DNA of 64,000 nucleotides from UBA1723 sp045629285. GTDB lineage: Bacteria > Bacteroidota > Bacteroidia > Bacteroidales > Paludibacteraceae. Both the position numbers and the translations under genes were made by a program. The stretch's first letter is position 1. Every line of letters begins with the position of its first letter. The DNA is taken from positions 186,001-250,000 of the forward strand of contig JAZQQY010000035.1 of the NCBI GenBank assembly GCA_045629285.1. The letters run 5' to 3'. The notes beneath the pieces were generated by a model, which made no database searches, had not been told where the DNA came from, and saw nothing but the letters and a program-made list of their open reading frames with translations. Below are positions 8,892 to 17,757 of the stretch, piece after piece.

Positions 8892-8925
8892 ATATGGGCA
8901 GACATTTGCGAATGTCTGCCCATAT
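8892..8925. repeat. Perfect 15-bp hairpin around TGCG loop
   Basis: ATATGGGCAGACATT (8892-8906) and its exact complement (8911-8925) surround a TGCG tetraloop. There is no T tract, so it is more likely a REP-like palindrome or an RNA stability element than a terminator. Confidence 0.6.
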
Positions 8926-9103
8926 AATTTATTGAATATGAATGATTATTTTCTTCTGATGTAAATCTAAAAACGTTTTTTACGTATTTGTATTTGTTGG
9001 AGCGCCTTAAATACGACTATGTTCCAGTAAGGAAAGGAGAAAAATCACTATCTTTGTATCAGTAAAACAAAAGCTAATTATTACGAGCACTAAAACTATA
9101 AAA

Positions 9104-10060
9104 ATGGAGAAGTTCAGATTCGTTATTCTCGGTGCTGGAAACATTGCCGAGAAATTTGTAGACGCAGTCGACCATATCGATGGTTGCGAGATTGCGGCTG
9201 TGGGTAGTCGTAGCAAAGAGAGAGCGGAAGCTTTCACTAAGAAACTTGGCATTTCAGCCACAGCATTCGGCGACTATGAGGAGATGCTTGACACTGTTCG
9301 CCCAGATGCAGCATATATCGCAACTACACATAATACTCACGCTAAACTAATTGCACTTTGCTTGAACAAGAACATTCCGGTTCTTTGCGAGAAGACAATG
9401 TGTATGAATGCACGTGAGACTGAGGATGCTTGTGCGCTTGCAAAGCAGAAAAACACATTCCTTATGGAGGCGATGTGGAGCCGCTTTCTTCCCGCTGTAG
9501 TGAAGGCAAAGGAGTGGATTGCTGATGGCAAGATCGGCAAACCAGTCATGGCTCAGCTTCAGATCGGAAACAGATATCAGTTTGCAGCAGACAACCGTTT
9601 CTTTAGCAAAGAATTAGGAGGAGGTGCCGCACTCGACTTGGGAGTTTATGGTTATCAGATTACCACATTCCTTGTAGGTGAAAATGTAACCGACATCAAT
9701 GCTCAGGCAAGATACTCACACACAGGAGTCGACACAACAGACCACATCTCAATGCGTGCAGGCGATTGTTTGATCGACATCACAGCAACTATCGAGACAA
9801 AGATAGATGAAAACCTTATCGTCTACGGAGAGAAAGGTAAGATTATACTACCCCACTCTCAATGGGCAGACGAATGTATCTTTGAGAGCATAGATGGTGT
9901 GAAGGAGGTTTTCTCGGACACTGTGACAAAGAACGGTTTCGTCGGTGAAACCGAAGAGGTAATCAAATGTGTACGTGCTGGTAAACTACAGAGCGATGTC
10001 GTTCCACATTCTTTGACAATTAATTGTTCAAAGACATTGGATATGATCACTCAGAAATAA
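9104..10060 (+). CDS. Gfo/Idh/MocA-family NAD(P)-dependent oxidoreductase
   Basis: A 318-residue cytosolic dehydrogenase with an N-terminal Rossmann fold (VILGAGNIAEKF, residues 7-18) and a C-terminal alpha/beta substrate domain (GGGAALDLGVYGYQ). The overall pattern is closest to the dimeric dihydrodiol dehydrogenase or sugar dehydrogenase branch of the family. The usual EKP motif reads EKT here (CEKTMC), keeping the Lys but losing the Pro. Sugars, inositols and diols are typical family substrates; this one cannot be named. It is followed by its own terminator. Confidence 0.88.
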   Translation: MEKFRFVILGAGNIAEKFVDAVDHIDGCEIAAVGSRSKERAEAFTKKLGISATAFGDYEEMLDTVRPDAAYIATTHNTHAKLIALCLNKNIPVLCEKTMCMNARETEDACALAKQKNTFLMEAMWSRFLPAVVKAKEWIADGKIGKPVMAQLQIGNRYQFAADNRFFSKELGGGAALDLGVYGYQITTFLVGENVTDINAQARYSHTGVDTTDHISMRAGDCLIDITATIETKIDENLIVYGEKGKIILPHSQWADECIFESIDGVKEVFSDTVTKNGFVGETEEVIKCVRAGKLQSDVVPHSLTINCSKTLDMITQK

Positions 10061-10069
10061 AAATCCAAT

Positions 10070-10101
10070 AACGCCAGTTGCCTGATTCGTCAACTGGCGT
10101 T
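10070..10101 (+). terminator. Terminator of the oxidoreductase gene
   Basis: An 11-bp perfect stem (AACGCCAGTTG with CAACTGGCGTT) with a 10-base loop, followed by ATTCTTATA. Confidence 0.75.
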
Positions 10102-10157
10102 ATTCTTATAAAAATATCATCCAGAGATATCATATTTTCAACTCTGAAAACAAAAAA

Positions 10158-11141
10158 ATGTCAAAAAATAATCATGAAAATAGTAATTTCTCCCTTTTGG
10201 ATATACTAATGATTCTAGTAGCGATCTGTATAATATTCAATCAGTGGGTCATATTGGCATGTGCCATCCTATATATTATTGTCAACCTGGTAATATCCAC
10301 AGACAAAAAAGAAGATAAGGAACAGGCAGATGACGATGCGCAACAGACAAACAAAGCAAAACACAACACATCAGATGACATAGATATTAAGGATAGCTTT
10401 ATAGACTTTAGCATTGCTCTTATGGTGGAGGCGATGAAAGTCGACCGCTCAAAAATGGTGTGTGAGCTCGACGTCATCAAAGAATTCATCAGCAAAAATG
10501 ACAATGCTAATTTTCAAAAACGAGTACAAGAAGTCAAAGATATTCTAGCGATTGACTACCTAGTGATTGACCACGACAAACAAAATGTCACACAAATATG
10601 TCAGAGGATCAATAACTTATATCAAAATTCATACAGAAAACGTGAGCAAATCCTAAAAGCAGTAATATCAGTAGTTTTTGCTGACGAGAACTGCACTCCA
10701 TCCGAATTGGAATTCTTAATGACAGTTGCATCTGAGCTGCAAGTATCGCAAAGAAACCTTGATTTCATAATAAAATCTTGCGAAAGAAGAAAAAAGAAAG
10801 AGGAGGAAAATCGTAGAAGAGAGGAGAAAAAAAAGAGAGAAGAAGAAGCCCGAAGAGAACAAGAGAGAAAGAACAAAAACAATTATCAATCCAACAACTC
10901 TCATAGCAATTCATCAAGCAGCAGCCTCACTTCTGAATTAGAAAAAGCATACGCAGCTCTAGGAATAGATAAAGATGCCACTGACAAAGAAGTTAAGGCA
11001 ACCTGGAGAAATTTAATGCGTGTCAACCATCCCGACTTAGTTGCAAGCAAGGGTTCAGCTGCAGTCGCATCAGCAACAAGAAAATGTCAAGAGATCAACA
11101 AGGCATTTGAAGTCGTTAAAGCAAGCAGAGGCATACAGTAA
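10158..11141 (+). CDS. Membrane-anchored TerB-like and J-domain protein (DjlA-like), copy 1
   Basis: A 327-residue protein. Two hydrophobic segments (residues 11-46) anchor it. A TerB-like helical domain (about 80-205, with MVEAMKVDRSKMV and VVFADENCTPSELEFL) is followed by a very basic KEEENRRREEKKK helix, a Ser/Asn linker and a C-terminal J domain (about 262-325) with the HPD motif in RVNHPDLVA. The order membrane, TerB, J domain is that of DjlA, which recruits DnaK to the membrane face. The client is unknown. Its 3' two thirds are nearly duplicated in the next gene, pointing to a tandem duplication. Confidence 0.85.
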   Translation: MSKNNHENSNFSLLDILMILVAICIIFNQWVILACAILYIIVNLVISTDKKEDKEQADDDAQQTNKAKHNTSDDIDIKDSFIDFSIALMVEAMKVDRSKMVCELDVIKEFISKNDNANFQKRVQEVKDILAIDYLVIDHDKQNVTQICQRINNLYQNSYRKREQILKAVISVVFADENCTPSELEFLMTVASELQVSQRNLDFIIKSCERRKKKEEENRRREEKKKREEEARREQERKNKNNYQSNNSHSNSSSSSLTSELEKAYAALGIDKDATDKEVKATWRNLMRVNHPDLVASKGSAAVASATRKCQEINKAFEVVKASRGIQ

Positions 11142-11170
11142 GACACTTGACATGACAACTCAGAAATAAA
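11139..11170 (+). repeat. Vestige of the oxidoreductase 3' end between the J-domain genes
   Basis: The bases from the stop codon of J-domain copy 1 onwards (AAGACACTTGACATGACAAC, then TCAGAAATAA) match the last codons of the oxidoreductase gene (10030-10060) at 25 of 30 positions. This suggests that the duplication unit began inside the oxidoreductase gene. Confidence 0.55.
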
Positions 11171-11236
11171 TCAGAATATAAACTTACACGTCAGTTGTCA
11201 GAAAAGAAACTGAAATATCTTAAATAAAGCATCAGA

Positions 11237-12751
11237 ATGGACGAAAATAAAGTAATGAACGTCATAAGTTTTTTAACACTAATTCCATTAGCGTTTAGTG
11301 TTATCGAAGGAAAATGGAATTTGACAATTTTCATTCTCTTTTCTGTTTTCATCTGGTTTATAGCAATAAAATTCAGCTCTGATTTTGACAAAGAAGAATC
11401 ACAAAAGAAAGACAACAATCAAACGAACAACACGAATAATAAAGGCGACAATAAACACAACGACAAAGACTCCAAGAAAACAGAGAGTCAGAAATCGGAT
11501 GAAGATTATTTAGACGATTTGGATTTCTATAGTTTATCAGCTCGACTATTGGTTGTTATTAATAGAATAGGAAAGGCAAATAATAATGATCTTACTACAA
11601 TCAAAGAATATATAAATCAAAGTAGTTGGTCAGATTCCGTTAGAGAACGCATATTCCAAGAAATCGAGGAATATGTGAAAAAAGGAGAATTCCATTCAAT
11701 TACTCTTTTGGCAAAAAAAATCAGACAATCGAAAGAAGCGTCGTATCAGAAATTGTCAGCTTTATTTGAATACATCCTTATTATTGTCTACTCTAATGGA
11801 ATCTACAAAGATTTCACTGAACTAGAATCAATTTCAAAGCGATTGGGAATACCTGATTATTATTTCAGAGATAAAAAGAAAAAATACGACAAAATGTATT
11901 ATTATGCCCAAAAGGAGAAGGAGAAAAGAGAGAAAAAAGAGAAAAAGGAGAAAAAAAAGGAAAAGGAGAAAAATACATACAACGAAAATAAAGATAAGTA
12001 TGTTGAACTTACTTTAACCCTTATGGTGGAGGCGATGAAAGTCGACCGCTCAAAAATGGTGTGTGAGCTCGACGTCATCAAGGAATTCATCAGTCAAAAC
12101 GACAATGCTAATTTTTCCAAACGTGTACAAGAAGTCAAAGAGCTTCTAAAGGGTGACTACGACAAAGAAAATGTCACACAAATATGTCAGAGGATCAAGA
12201 ACTTATATCAAAATTCATACAGCAAACGTGAAGAAATCCTAAAAGCAGTAATATCAGTAGTTTATGCTGACGAGACCTGCACTCCATTCGAATTGGAATT
12301 CTTAAAGACAGTTGCATTTGAACTGCAAGTATCGCGAAACAACCTTACTTTCATAAGATTATCATACGAAAATAGAAAAAAGAGAGAAGAGGAAAATAGG
12401 AAAAGGAAAGAGGAGGTAAATAGTAGAAGAATGGAGAAAAAAAAGAGAGAAGAAGAAGCCCGAAGAGAACGAGAGAGAAAGAACCAAAACAATTATCAAT
12501 CCAACAACTCTCATAGCAATTCATCAAGCAGCAGCTACACTTCTGAATTAGAAAAAGCATACGCCGCTCTCGGAATTGACAAAAAGGCAACAGATAAAGA
12601 GATTAAGGCAAGCTGGAGAAACCTCATGCGTGTGAATCATCCCGACTTAGTTGCAAGCAAGGGTTCAGCTGCAGTCGAATCAGCAACAAGAAAATGTCAG
12701 GAAATCAACAAGGCGTTTGAAGTCATCAAAGCAAGCAGAGGCATAAAGTAA
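11237..12751 (+). CDS. Membrane-anchored double TerB-like and J-domain protein, copy 2
   Basis: A 504-residue paralogue of the preceding protein. The N-terminal membrane segments (ISFLTLIPLAFSV and IFILFSVFIWFIAI) and an Asn/Lys/Asp-rich linker are unrelated to copy 1. An extra helical domain (about 95-215) looks like a diverged TerB unit, followed by a Lys/Glu-rich helix (about 218-245). The TerB-like domain (about 260-375), basic helix, Ser linker and J domain (HPD in RVNHPDLVA) follow copy 1 almost residue for residue. A 62-base block (10419-10480 versus 12020-12081) is identical, so duplication or gene conversion was recent. It ends at a bidirectional terminator. Confidence 0.85.
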   Translation: MDENKVMNVISFLTLIPLAFSVIEGKWNLTIFILFSVFIWFIAIKFSSDFDKEESQKKDNNQTNNTNNKGDNKHNDKDSKKTESQKSDEDYLDDLDFYSLSARLLVVINRIGKANNNDLTTIKEYINQSSWSDSVRERIFQEIEEYVKKGEFHSITLLAKKIRQSKEASYQKLSALFEYILIIVYSNGIYKDFTELESISKRLGIPDYYFRDKKKKYDKMYYYAQKEKEKREKKEKKEKKKEKEKNTYNENKDKYVELTLTLMVEAMKVDRSKMVCELDVIKEFISQNDNANFSKRVQEVKELLKGDYDKENVTQICQRIKNLYQNSYSKREEILKAVISVVYADETCTPFELEFLKTVAFELQVSRNNLTFIRLSYENRKKREEENRKRKEEVNSRRMEKKKREEEARRERERKNQNNYQSNNSHSNSSSSSYTSELEKAYAALGIDKKATDKEIKASWRNLMRVNHPDLVASKGSAAVESATRKCQEINKAFEVIKASRGIK

Positions 12752-12782
12752 AAAAAGGAATGCACAAAATGCATTCCTTTTT
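12751..12782. terminator. Bidirectional terminator between convergent genes
   Basis: GGAATGCA (12757-12764) pairs with TGCATTCC (12770-12777), with an A run before and a T run after. It serves both the J-domain gene and the convergent lipoprotein gene. Confidence 0.85.
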
Positions 12783-12792
12783 CGTTTCTATT

Positions 12793-13200
12793 TTAGTCTA
12801 ACATCAAAATTTCTCTAACCAGATGTTCGTAATGTTCTACAATCGTCAAAGAATTATCATCTACCATACCCTCTAACAAAATCCTTTTATCGTAAGTTTC
12901 AGTGCCCCAGTCGCCATGTAACTCGTATTCAGGATACAAACCCAAATCGTAGATATTATATCTGCCTTCATCATAATCAAATGTCAGCACATTGTTAGCT
13001 GGATCATTCTTATAGAAGTAATATTCATAATGACCATCACCATGAAATTCATAACACTCAAACAATCTGAAATTATCTGACTCCATAATTAAAGACCATG
13101 TTGCATTTTCATAACGTCCAAGCGTAGAACCAACTCCTCCACTGCAACCTGTAATCACAATCGCAATCAAGGATACAAGTAGAATTTTTACCCATTTCAT
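12793..13200 (-). CDS. Small lipoprotein of unknown function
   Basis: A 135-residue protein with an N-terminal signal and a good lipobox (IVITGC, Cys19), so it is probably anchored in the outer or inner membrane. The mature part is Tyr/Glu/Asp-rich and beta-like (CYEFHGDGHYEYYFY, then LTFDYDEGRYNIYDL), resembling small lipocalin-like or immunity-type lipoproteins, but no family is recognised. It is transcribed alone, divergent from the AsmA-like gene. Confidence 0.75.
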   Translation of the reverse strand: MKWVKILLVSLIAIVITGCSGGVGSTLGRYENATWSLIMESDNFRLFECYEFHGDGHYEYYFYKNDPANNVLTFDYDEGRYNIYDLGLYPEYELHGDWGTETYDKRILLEGMVDDNSLTIVEHYEHLVREILMLD

Positions 13201-13391
13201 ATCACATAAATTATTTAGTTCTAAAAATCATACTTTACAAATATAGTACTTTCTATTTAATTGCATATCAAAATTACAGATTAATGAACGTATTATCCAA
13301 ATTTTCTGAATAATAAGTTTCTATTACGCCTTGAGATTGCAAAAGACTTATAATAATCCATGTCGGAAAGCGTTAGAACACAAAAAAATAC

Positions 13392-13399
13392 TAATTTTG
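13392..13399 (+). promoter_or_regulatory. -7 element before the AsmA-like gene
   Basis: TAATTTTG matches TAnnTTTG and lies 21 bases before the ATG. The -33 region reads GTTAG, a poor match, so the promoter may be weak or activator-dependent. Confidence 0.5.
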
Positions 13400-13420
13400 C
13401 AGTATTAAATTTCTAATGAA

Positions 13421-16309
13421 ATGAAAAAAGCGCTAAAAATTTTCGGAGGTGTAATCGCAGCATTGGTCGGACTGATGCTTGTATCTCCTATCTTGTTGAA
13501 AGACAAGGCAAAAGACATTGCAGTAGAAACAATCAACGACATGTTGAATGCAGAGGTTTATCTCGACGATGTTTCTATCAGTTTCTTTAAGAATTTCCCT
13601 AATGCAAGTGTGACTGCGGAAAAGTTCGGCATCATCGGCAAAGATCATTTTGCAGGCGACACATTGGCAAATGTAGGCGAACTTACTGTAGTTGTGAATA
13701 TCACCAGTTTGCTATCGGACAACTACCAGATCAACAAGGTCAACGTGAAGGATGCGTATCTTAATGCTATCGTCGACACTCTTGGTCGTGCCAACTGGGA
13801 CATCATGGCCGCTGATTCAACAGAAGCTGAGGAAGAAACTGTAGATTCTTCCAGTGTGAAATTGGCACTTGAAAAGATAACAGTCGAGAATCTTAATGTA
13901 AAATACAAGGATATGCCTTCACGTATGTATGCTTCTCTAGAGAAGACTGATTTGAACATGAAGGGCGACCTTGATTTAAGTTTGGCTACTTTGGCAAACA
14001 TCGACGCTTTGTCGTTGAATATCGGAAAGGTAGTCTATGCGGACTCTTCTAAACTTGGTGCTAAAGTTGAGAACATAAACATTGAGATGAGTGGAAAGGT
14101 TAGCGACGCTATTTCCAAGATCAAGTCTGAACTAGGCATAGAGAAGGTATCCGTACGCCAAAGCGGAATCCCATATTTGTCGGATGCAAAGATCAAGGCC
14201 GATATCAATGTTGAGGCTGATCTTGAGAACAACAAATACACTTTCGGACAGAACAACATTTCCCTAAATGAGATTAGCGCATCATTCGATGGATTTGTTC
14301 AGTTGATCGATTCGATTATCGACATGGATGTCAAGTTGGCGACTCCAAATATCGAGTTTAAGCACATTCTTTCTCTTATCCCGGCTATCTACGCTAAAGA
14401 CTTTGCCAGCATCAAGACTTCCGGCAAAGTAAATTTGAATGCAGAGGCAAAAGGTAAGATGTATGGCGACATATTGCCTGCGTTCGATGTCAACTTGGGA
14501 GTATCAGAAGCAATGTTCAAATATCCTGATTTGCCAAGCGATATGAAAGACATCAATGTGGCTATCAACGCGAAGAACCCTGGTGGTACAGCCGACAACA
14601 TTACCGTCGACATTGATAAGCTAGGATTCAATCTTGCTGGAAATCCGTTTAATGTAAGTGCAAAACTTAAGAGATTGATTTCAGACCCTGACTTTGCATT
14701 CACTGCAAAGGGTATGATAGACTTGAAGAAGATCTGCGAGGTTGTCCATATCGACGACACAAAACTTCAGGGTAAACTTTCTGCCGACTTGGATGCTGCC
14801 GGTTTGATGTCATACATTGAAAAAGAGCAGTTGGATAAGGTTAAAGTCGACGGATCACTTGGTTTGAGCGACTTCGTAATGTCGATGAAGGATATGGATT
14901 ACGACGTTGAGATCGGCAAGGCAAACCTTGATTTCTCAACAGAGAACGTTGGTCTTAATGCTAATTTGAAACTAGGCAAGAGTGACTTGTCTGTTGTAGG
15001 TAAGCTAACTCATTTCCTACAGTATGTCCTTCGTAACGAAGAGATTCACGGAGAGTTGACAGTCAATTCGTCTTACATGAACATCAACGAGCTAATCGGA
15101 GCTCCTGAGGAGAAAGAGCTTGACGAGGCTCCTGTAACAGAGTCGGAGGAACCACTTTCTATTCCTAACAATATCGATTTCAAGATGAACGTAGGAATGA
15201 ACAAGATTATCTACGACAAGATTGAAGTTGAAGATTTCAAGGGTAACATCTCTTTCAAGAATGCTGTAGCAAAACTAAATTCATTGTCAGCAAACACAAT
15301 GGGCGGTTCGTTCACAGCAAGCGGAGAATTTGACGGTAGAGATTCATTGAAGCCAAAGGCGGCTGCGGATGTCAATGTCAAGGAGATGAACCTAAGCGAG
15401 GTATTTACAAAGGTAAGAACTGCACATCGTCTTGTTCCTCTATTCTCTGACGCATCAGGAAAATTCAGCATGACAGGCAATTTCTCAACTGCAATCAACG
15501 GTAAAGACTTGTCGCCAATCATGAATACAATAAATGCGAAGGGAACGTTCAAGACTGCCAATATGGGATTGACTAACGTACCTGCATTTACCAAGGTTGC
15601 GGATAAGGTTGGTCTAGCCGCATTGAAAAATCCTCAGTTCAAAGATCTTAACCTGTCATTCCTAATCAAAGATGGCAAACTTGAGATTGACCCATTCGAC
15701 ACTTTCGTGAATAATGCCGCAGTAAACGTATCCGGATGGTCCGGTTTGGATAGGACTCTAGGCTACGTCGCTAAGATTGTCCTTCCTCAGGAAGTTCCTG
15801 GCAAGGCAGGCAAGGTAATCGATAAGATCGGTTTCGACGTAAAGGTTGAGGGAACATTCGACAAGCCAGAAGTTAAGATTTCTACTGCCGACATGCTATC
15901 GAATGCCAAGGAAATCATTACAGAGAAGGTAACTGAGAAAGTTGAGGAAGCTAAAGCAAAAGTAAACGAAGAGGTTGAAAAGCAGAAAGCTAAGGTCAAC
16001 GAGGCAATTGAAAAGCAGAAGGCAAAGATGATTGCCGATGCAGAGGCTCAGCGCGCAAAATTGATCGAGACTGCTGAGAAGAGCGGAAATAAGTTAGTTT
16101 CCGAGGCAGAAGCTCAATCAGAAAAGATGCAGAACGACGCAAAGAACAATCCTGCCAAGAAAATCACAGCAAAGAAGACTGGAGAGGCTTTAGTAAAGAA
16201 AGCTAATGATCAGAAAGCAAAGATGGTTCAGGAAGCTACTGCCAACGGCGACAAGATCGTAGAGAATGCTAAGGCACAGGCAGCAAAACTTGATGCTTCA
16301 AACAAATAA
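13421..16309 (+). CDS. AsmA-family protein with long helical tail
   Basis: A 962-residue envelope protein. An N-terminal membrane anchor (residues 7-27) is followed by the AsmA signature region (LNAEVYLDDVSISFFKNFPN, then VNITSLLSDNYQINKV, with LGRANWDI). Repetitive beta-rich stretches run to about residue 825. AsmA-like proteins bridge the envelope and are implicated in lipid transport or outer-membrane homeostasis. The last ~135 residues are an unusual amphipathic Lys/Glu/Ala helix made of imperfect 11-residue-type repeats (EKQKAKVNEAIEKQKAK, NDQKAKMVQEA), resembling apolipoprotein or LEA-type helices. Length fits the Bacteroidota AsmA group. Monocistronic by spacing. Confidence 0.88.
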   Translation: MKKALKIFGGVIAALVGLMLVSPILLKDKAKDIAVETINDMLNAEVYLDDVSISFFKNFPNASVTAEKFGIIGKDHFAGDTLANVGELTVVVNITSLLSDNYQINKVNVKDAYLNAIVDTLGRANWDIMAADSTEAEEETVDSSSVKLALEKITVENLNVKYKDMPSRMYASLEKTDLNMKGDLDLSLATLANIDALSLNIGKVVYADSSKLGAKVENINIEMSGKVSDAISKIKSELGIEKVSVRQSGIPYLSDAKIKADINVEADLENNKYTFGQNNISLNEISASFDGFVQLIDSIIDMDVKLATPNIEFKHILSLIPAIYAKDFASIKTSGKVNLNAEAKGKMYGDILPAFDVNLGVSEAMFKYPDLPSDMKDINVAINAKNPGGTADNITVDIDKLGFNLAGNPFNVSAKLKRLISDPDFAFTAKGMIDLKKICEVVHIDDTKLQGKLSADLDAAGLMSYIEKEQLDKVKVDGSLGLSDFVMSMKDMDYDVEIGKANLDFSTENVGLNANLKLGKSDLSVVGKLTHFLQYVLRNEEIHGELTVNSSYMNINELIGAPEEKELDEAPVTESEEPLSIPNNIDFKMNVGMNKIIYDKIEVEDFKGNISFKNAVAKLNSLSANTMGGSFTASGEFDGRDSLKPKAAADVNVKEMNLSEVFTKVRTAHRLVPLFSDASGKFSMTGNFSTAINGKDLSPIMNTINAKGTFKTANMGLTNVPAFTKVADKVGLAALKNPQFKDLNLSFLIKDGKLEIDPFDTFVNNAAVNVSGWSGLDRTLGYVAKIVLPQEVPGKAGKVIDKIGFDVKVEGTFDKPEVKISTADMLSNAKEIITEKVTEKVEEAKAKVNEEVEKQKAKVNEAIEKQKAKMIADAEAQRAKLIETAEKSGNKLVSEAEAQSEKMQNDAKNNPAKKITAKKTGEALVKKANDQKAKMVQEATANGDKIVENAKAQAAKLDASNK

Positions 16310-16344
16310 TTAGATAACAATCTATCAAGTCAATAACATTATAG

Positions 16345-16365
16345 GGGCAGGTCATGTACCTGCCC
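16345..16365. repeat. Hairpin GGGCAGGT/ACCTGCCC
   Basis: Two perfect 8-bp arms around CATGT between the AsmA-like gene and gldF. It lacks a T tract and resembles the other intergenic REP-like palindromes of the window. It might still weaken read-through. Confidence 0.55.
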
Positions 16366-16378
16366 GTAATATTAAAAT

Positions 16379-17113
16379 ATGGCAATATCGGTATTATTAA
16401 AAAAAGAGTTTTCTTGTTTTTTTGCATCAGCTACGGGCTATATCGTGGTTGGCGTATTTTTGTTGATGACAGGACTATTCTTGTGGGTTTTCCCTGGAGA
16501 ATACAACGTCCTTGACAACGGATATGCCAACATCGACGGTTTGTTCGTGATGGCTCCTTGGTTGTATCTGTTCCTTGTTCCGGCAGTGACGATGCGTCTA
16601 TTCTCAGATGAGAAACGTACAGGAACAATTGAGTTGTTGATGACGCATCCTGTAAGTAAACTTGAAATCGTTTTGTCAAAATATTTTGCAGGCATATTGC
16701 TTGTATTATTCTCTCTTGTCCCTACCCTAGTCTATTTCTTCTCAATCTGGGCCTTGGCAGACCCGATCGGGAATGTCGACACAGGAGGTATCTGGGGATC
16801 TTTCATCGGCCTATTCTTCCTGGCGACTATATACGTGGCTATCGGATTGTTCACATCTTCGTTGACTGACAACCAGATTGTGGCATTCATCTGTGCTGCG
16901 TTATTATCGTTTGCATTTTTCTATGGTTTCGACCTTATATCTTCACTACTTATCAGCGGTGAAGAGCAGACATTGGTAAGTTCGCTTGGAATCAGTTCTC
17001 ACTACGACGGAATGAGCCGTGGTGTGATCGACAGCCGTGACTTGCTATATTTTATCTTTGTAGATGCTGTATTCGTATATATTACTAAACTAATTCTAAG
17101 CAGAAAGAAATAA
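16379..17113 (+). CDS. gldF: GldF-type ABC transporter permease
   Basis: A 244-residue membrane protein with six hydrophobic segments, matching the gliding-motility-associated ABC permease GldF of Bacteroidota (KKEFSCFFASATGYIVV at the start, RLFSDEKRTGTIELLMTHPV after segment two). In gliding species GldF works with the ATPase GldA and the periplasmic GldG. Here gldG does not follow; the next frame overlaps by one base (TAATG) and encodes a phosphopantetheinyl transferase. In non-gliding members the homologue is widespread and its substrate unknown. Confidence 0.85.
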   Translation: MAISVLLKKEFSCFFASATGYIVVGVFLLMTGLFLWVFPGEYNVLDNGYANIDGLFVMAPWLYLFLVPAVTMRLFSDEKRTGTIELLMTHPVSKLEIVLSKYFAGILLVLFSLVPTLVYFFSIWALADPIGNVDTGGIWGSFIGLFFLATIYVAIGLFTSSLTDNQIVAFICAALLSFAFFYGFDLISSLLISGEEQTLVSSLGISSHYDGMSRGVIDSRDLLYFIFVDAVFVYITKLILSRKK

Positions 17114-17757
17114 TGATATTCTGGCGACTTGACGACAATGTAGAAATTCTCATCTGGAGAACAGACGAGAGCATTGACGAGACACTTCTTTTCTTTGCTC
17201 CCGGCGTGCAGGATGTGCATCGAGAAAGACTGGAATCCATTAAATACGAGAAACGACAGAAGGAGTATCTTTGTGCACGTCTATTGATAGACATCATTGC
17301 CGGAGAGGGACAACGCGTTGAATACTTGGAAAGCGGAAGACCCTATTTGCTAGATAGCAATAAAGAAATCAGTATTTCACACACTAAAAATTACGTGGCT
17401 GTCATTGCAGACAACGACAATCGTGTGGCAATCGACATTGAAGTTTTCGGCAAGACTGTTGAAAGAGTCAAGCATAAATATTGCACTCCATCTGAACTTG
17501 AATATCTTTCTGACGATGTAGATATCCGTTCGGTACAGCTACATTTGTTATGGTCGGCAAAAGAGACTGTCTATAAACTACTTGATGAAAAAGGCGTTTA
17601 CTTTGATGAGCATATCAACGTGCTTCCATTTGAATTGGATAAAGAAGGCACAATGCTTTGCGAAGTAACCAAGAAAAACGAAGTTCATGAAATTGAACTA
17701 AAATATAAGGTATTTGACGATTTCGTAATGGTTTGGGCTGTAGGTAATGACAACTAA
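17113..17757 (+). CDS. 4'-Phosphopantetheinyl transferase, Sfp type
   Basis: Transfers phosphopantetheine from CoA to a Ser of an acyl or peptidyl carrier protein; cytosolic. The 214-residue product carries the superfamily motifs: SISHT (87-91), AIDIE (106-110, with the Mg-binding Asp108 and Glu110) and WSAKE (147-151, Glu151). The length fits the Sfp/AcpT type, not the ~125-residue AcpS type. The ATG overlaps the gldF stop by one base, so translation is probably coupled. No carrier protein or synthase lies nearby, so the target may simply be the fatty-acid ACP. Confidence 0.88.
   Translation: MIFWRLDDNVEILIWRTDESIDETLLFFAPGVQDVHRERLESIKYEKRQKEYLCARLLIDIIAGEGQRVEYLESGRPYLLDSNKEISISHTKNYVAVIADNDNRVAIDIEVFGKTVERVKHKYCTPSELEYLSDDVDIRSVQLHLLWSAKETVYKLLDEKGVYFDEHINVLPFELDKEGTMLCEVTKKNEVHEIELKYKVFDDFVMVWAVGNDN

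Larger units (their letters stand above)
8736..9103. other. Intergenic region with terminator, hairpin and weak promoter
   Basis: This 368-base gap holds the serpin terminator (8781-8813), a perfect 15-bp hairpin (8892-8925) and a -7-like TATCTTTG at 9049-9056 before the oxidoreductase gene, without a clear TTG at -33. No open reading frame of note was seen. Confidence 0.6.
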
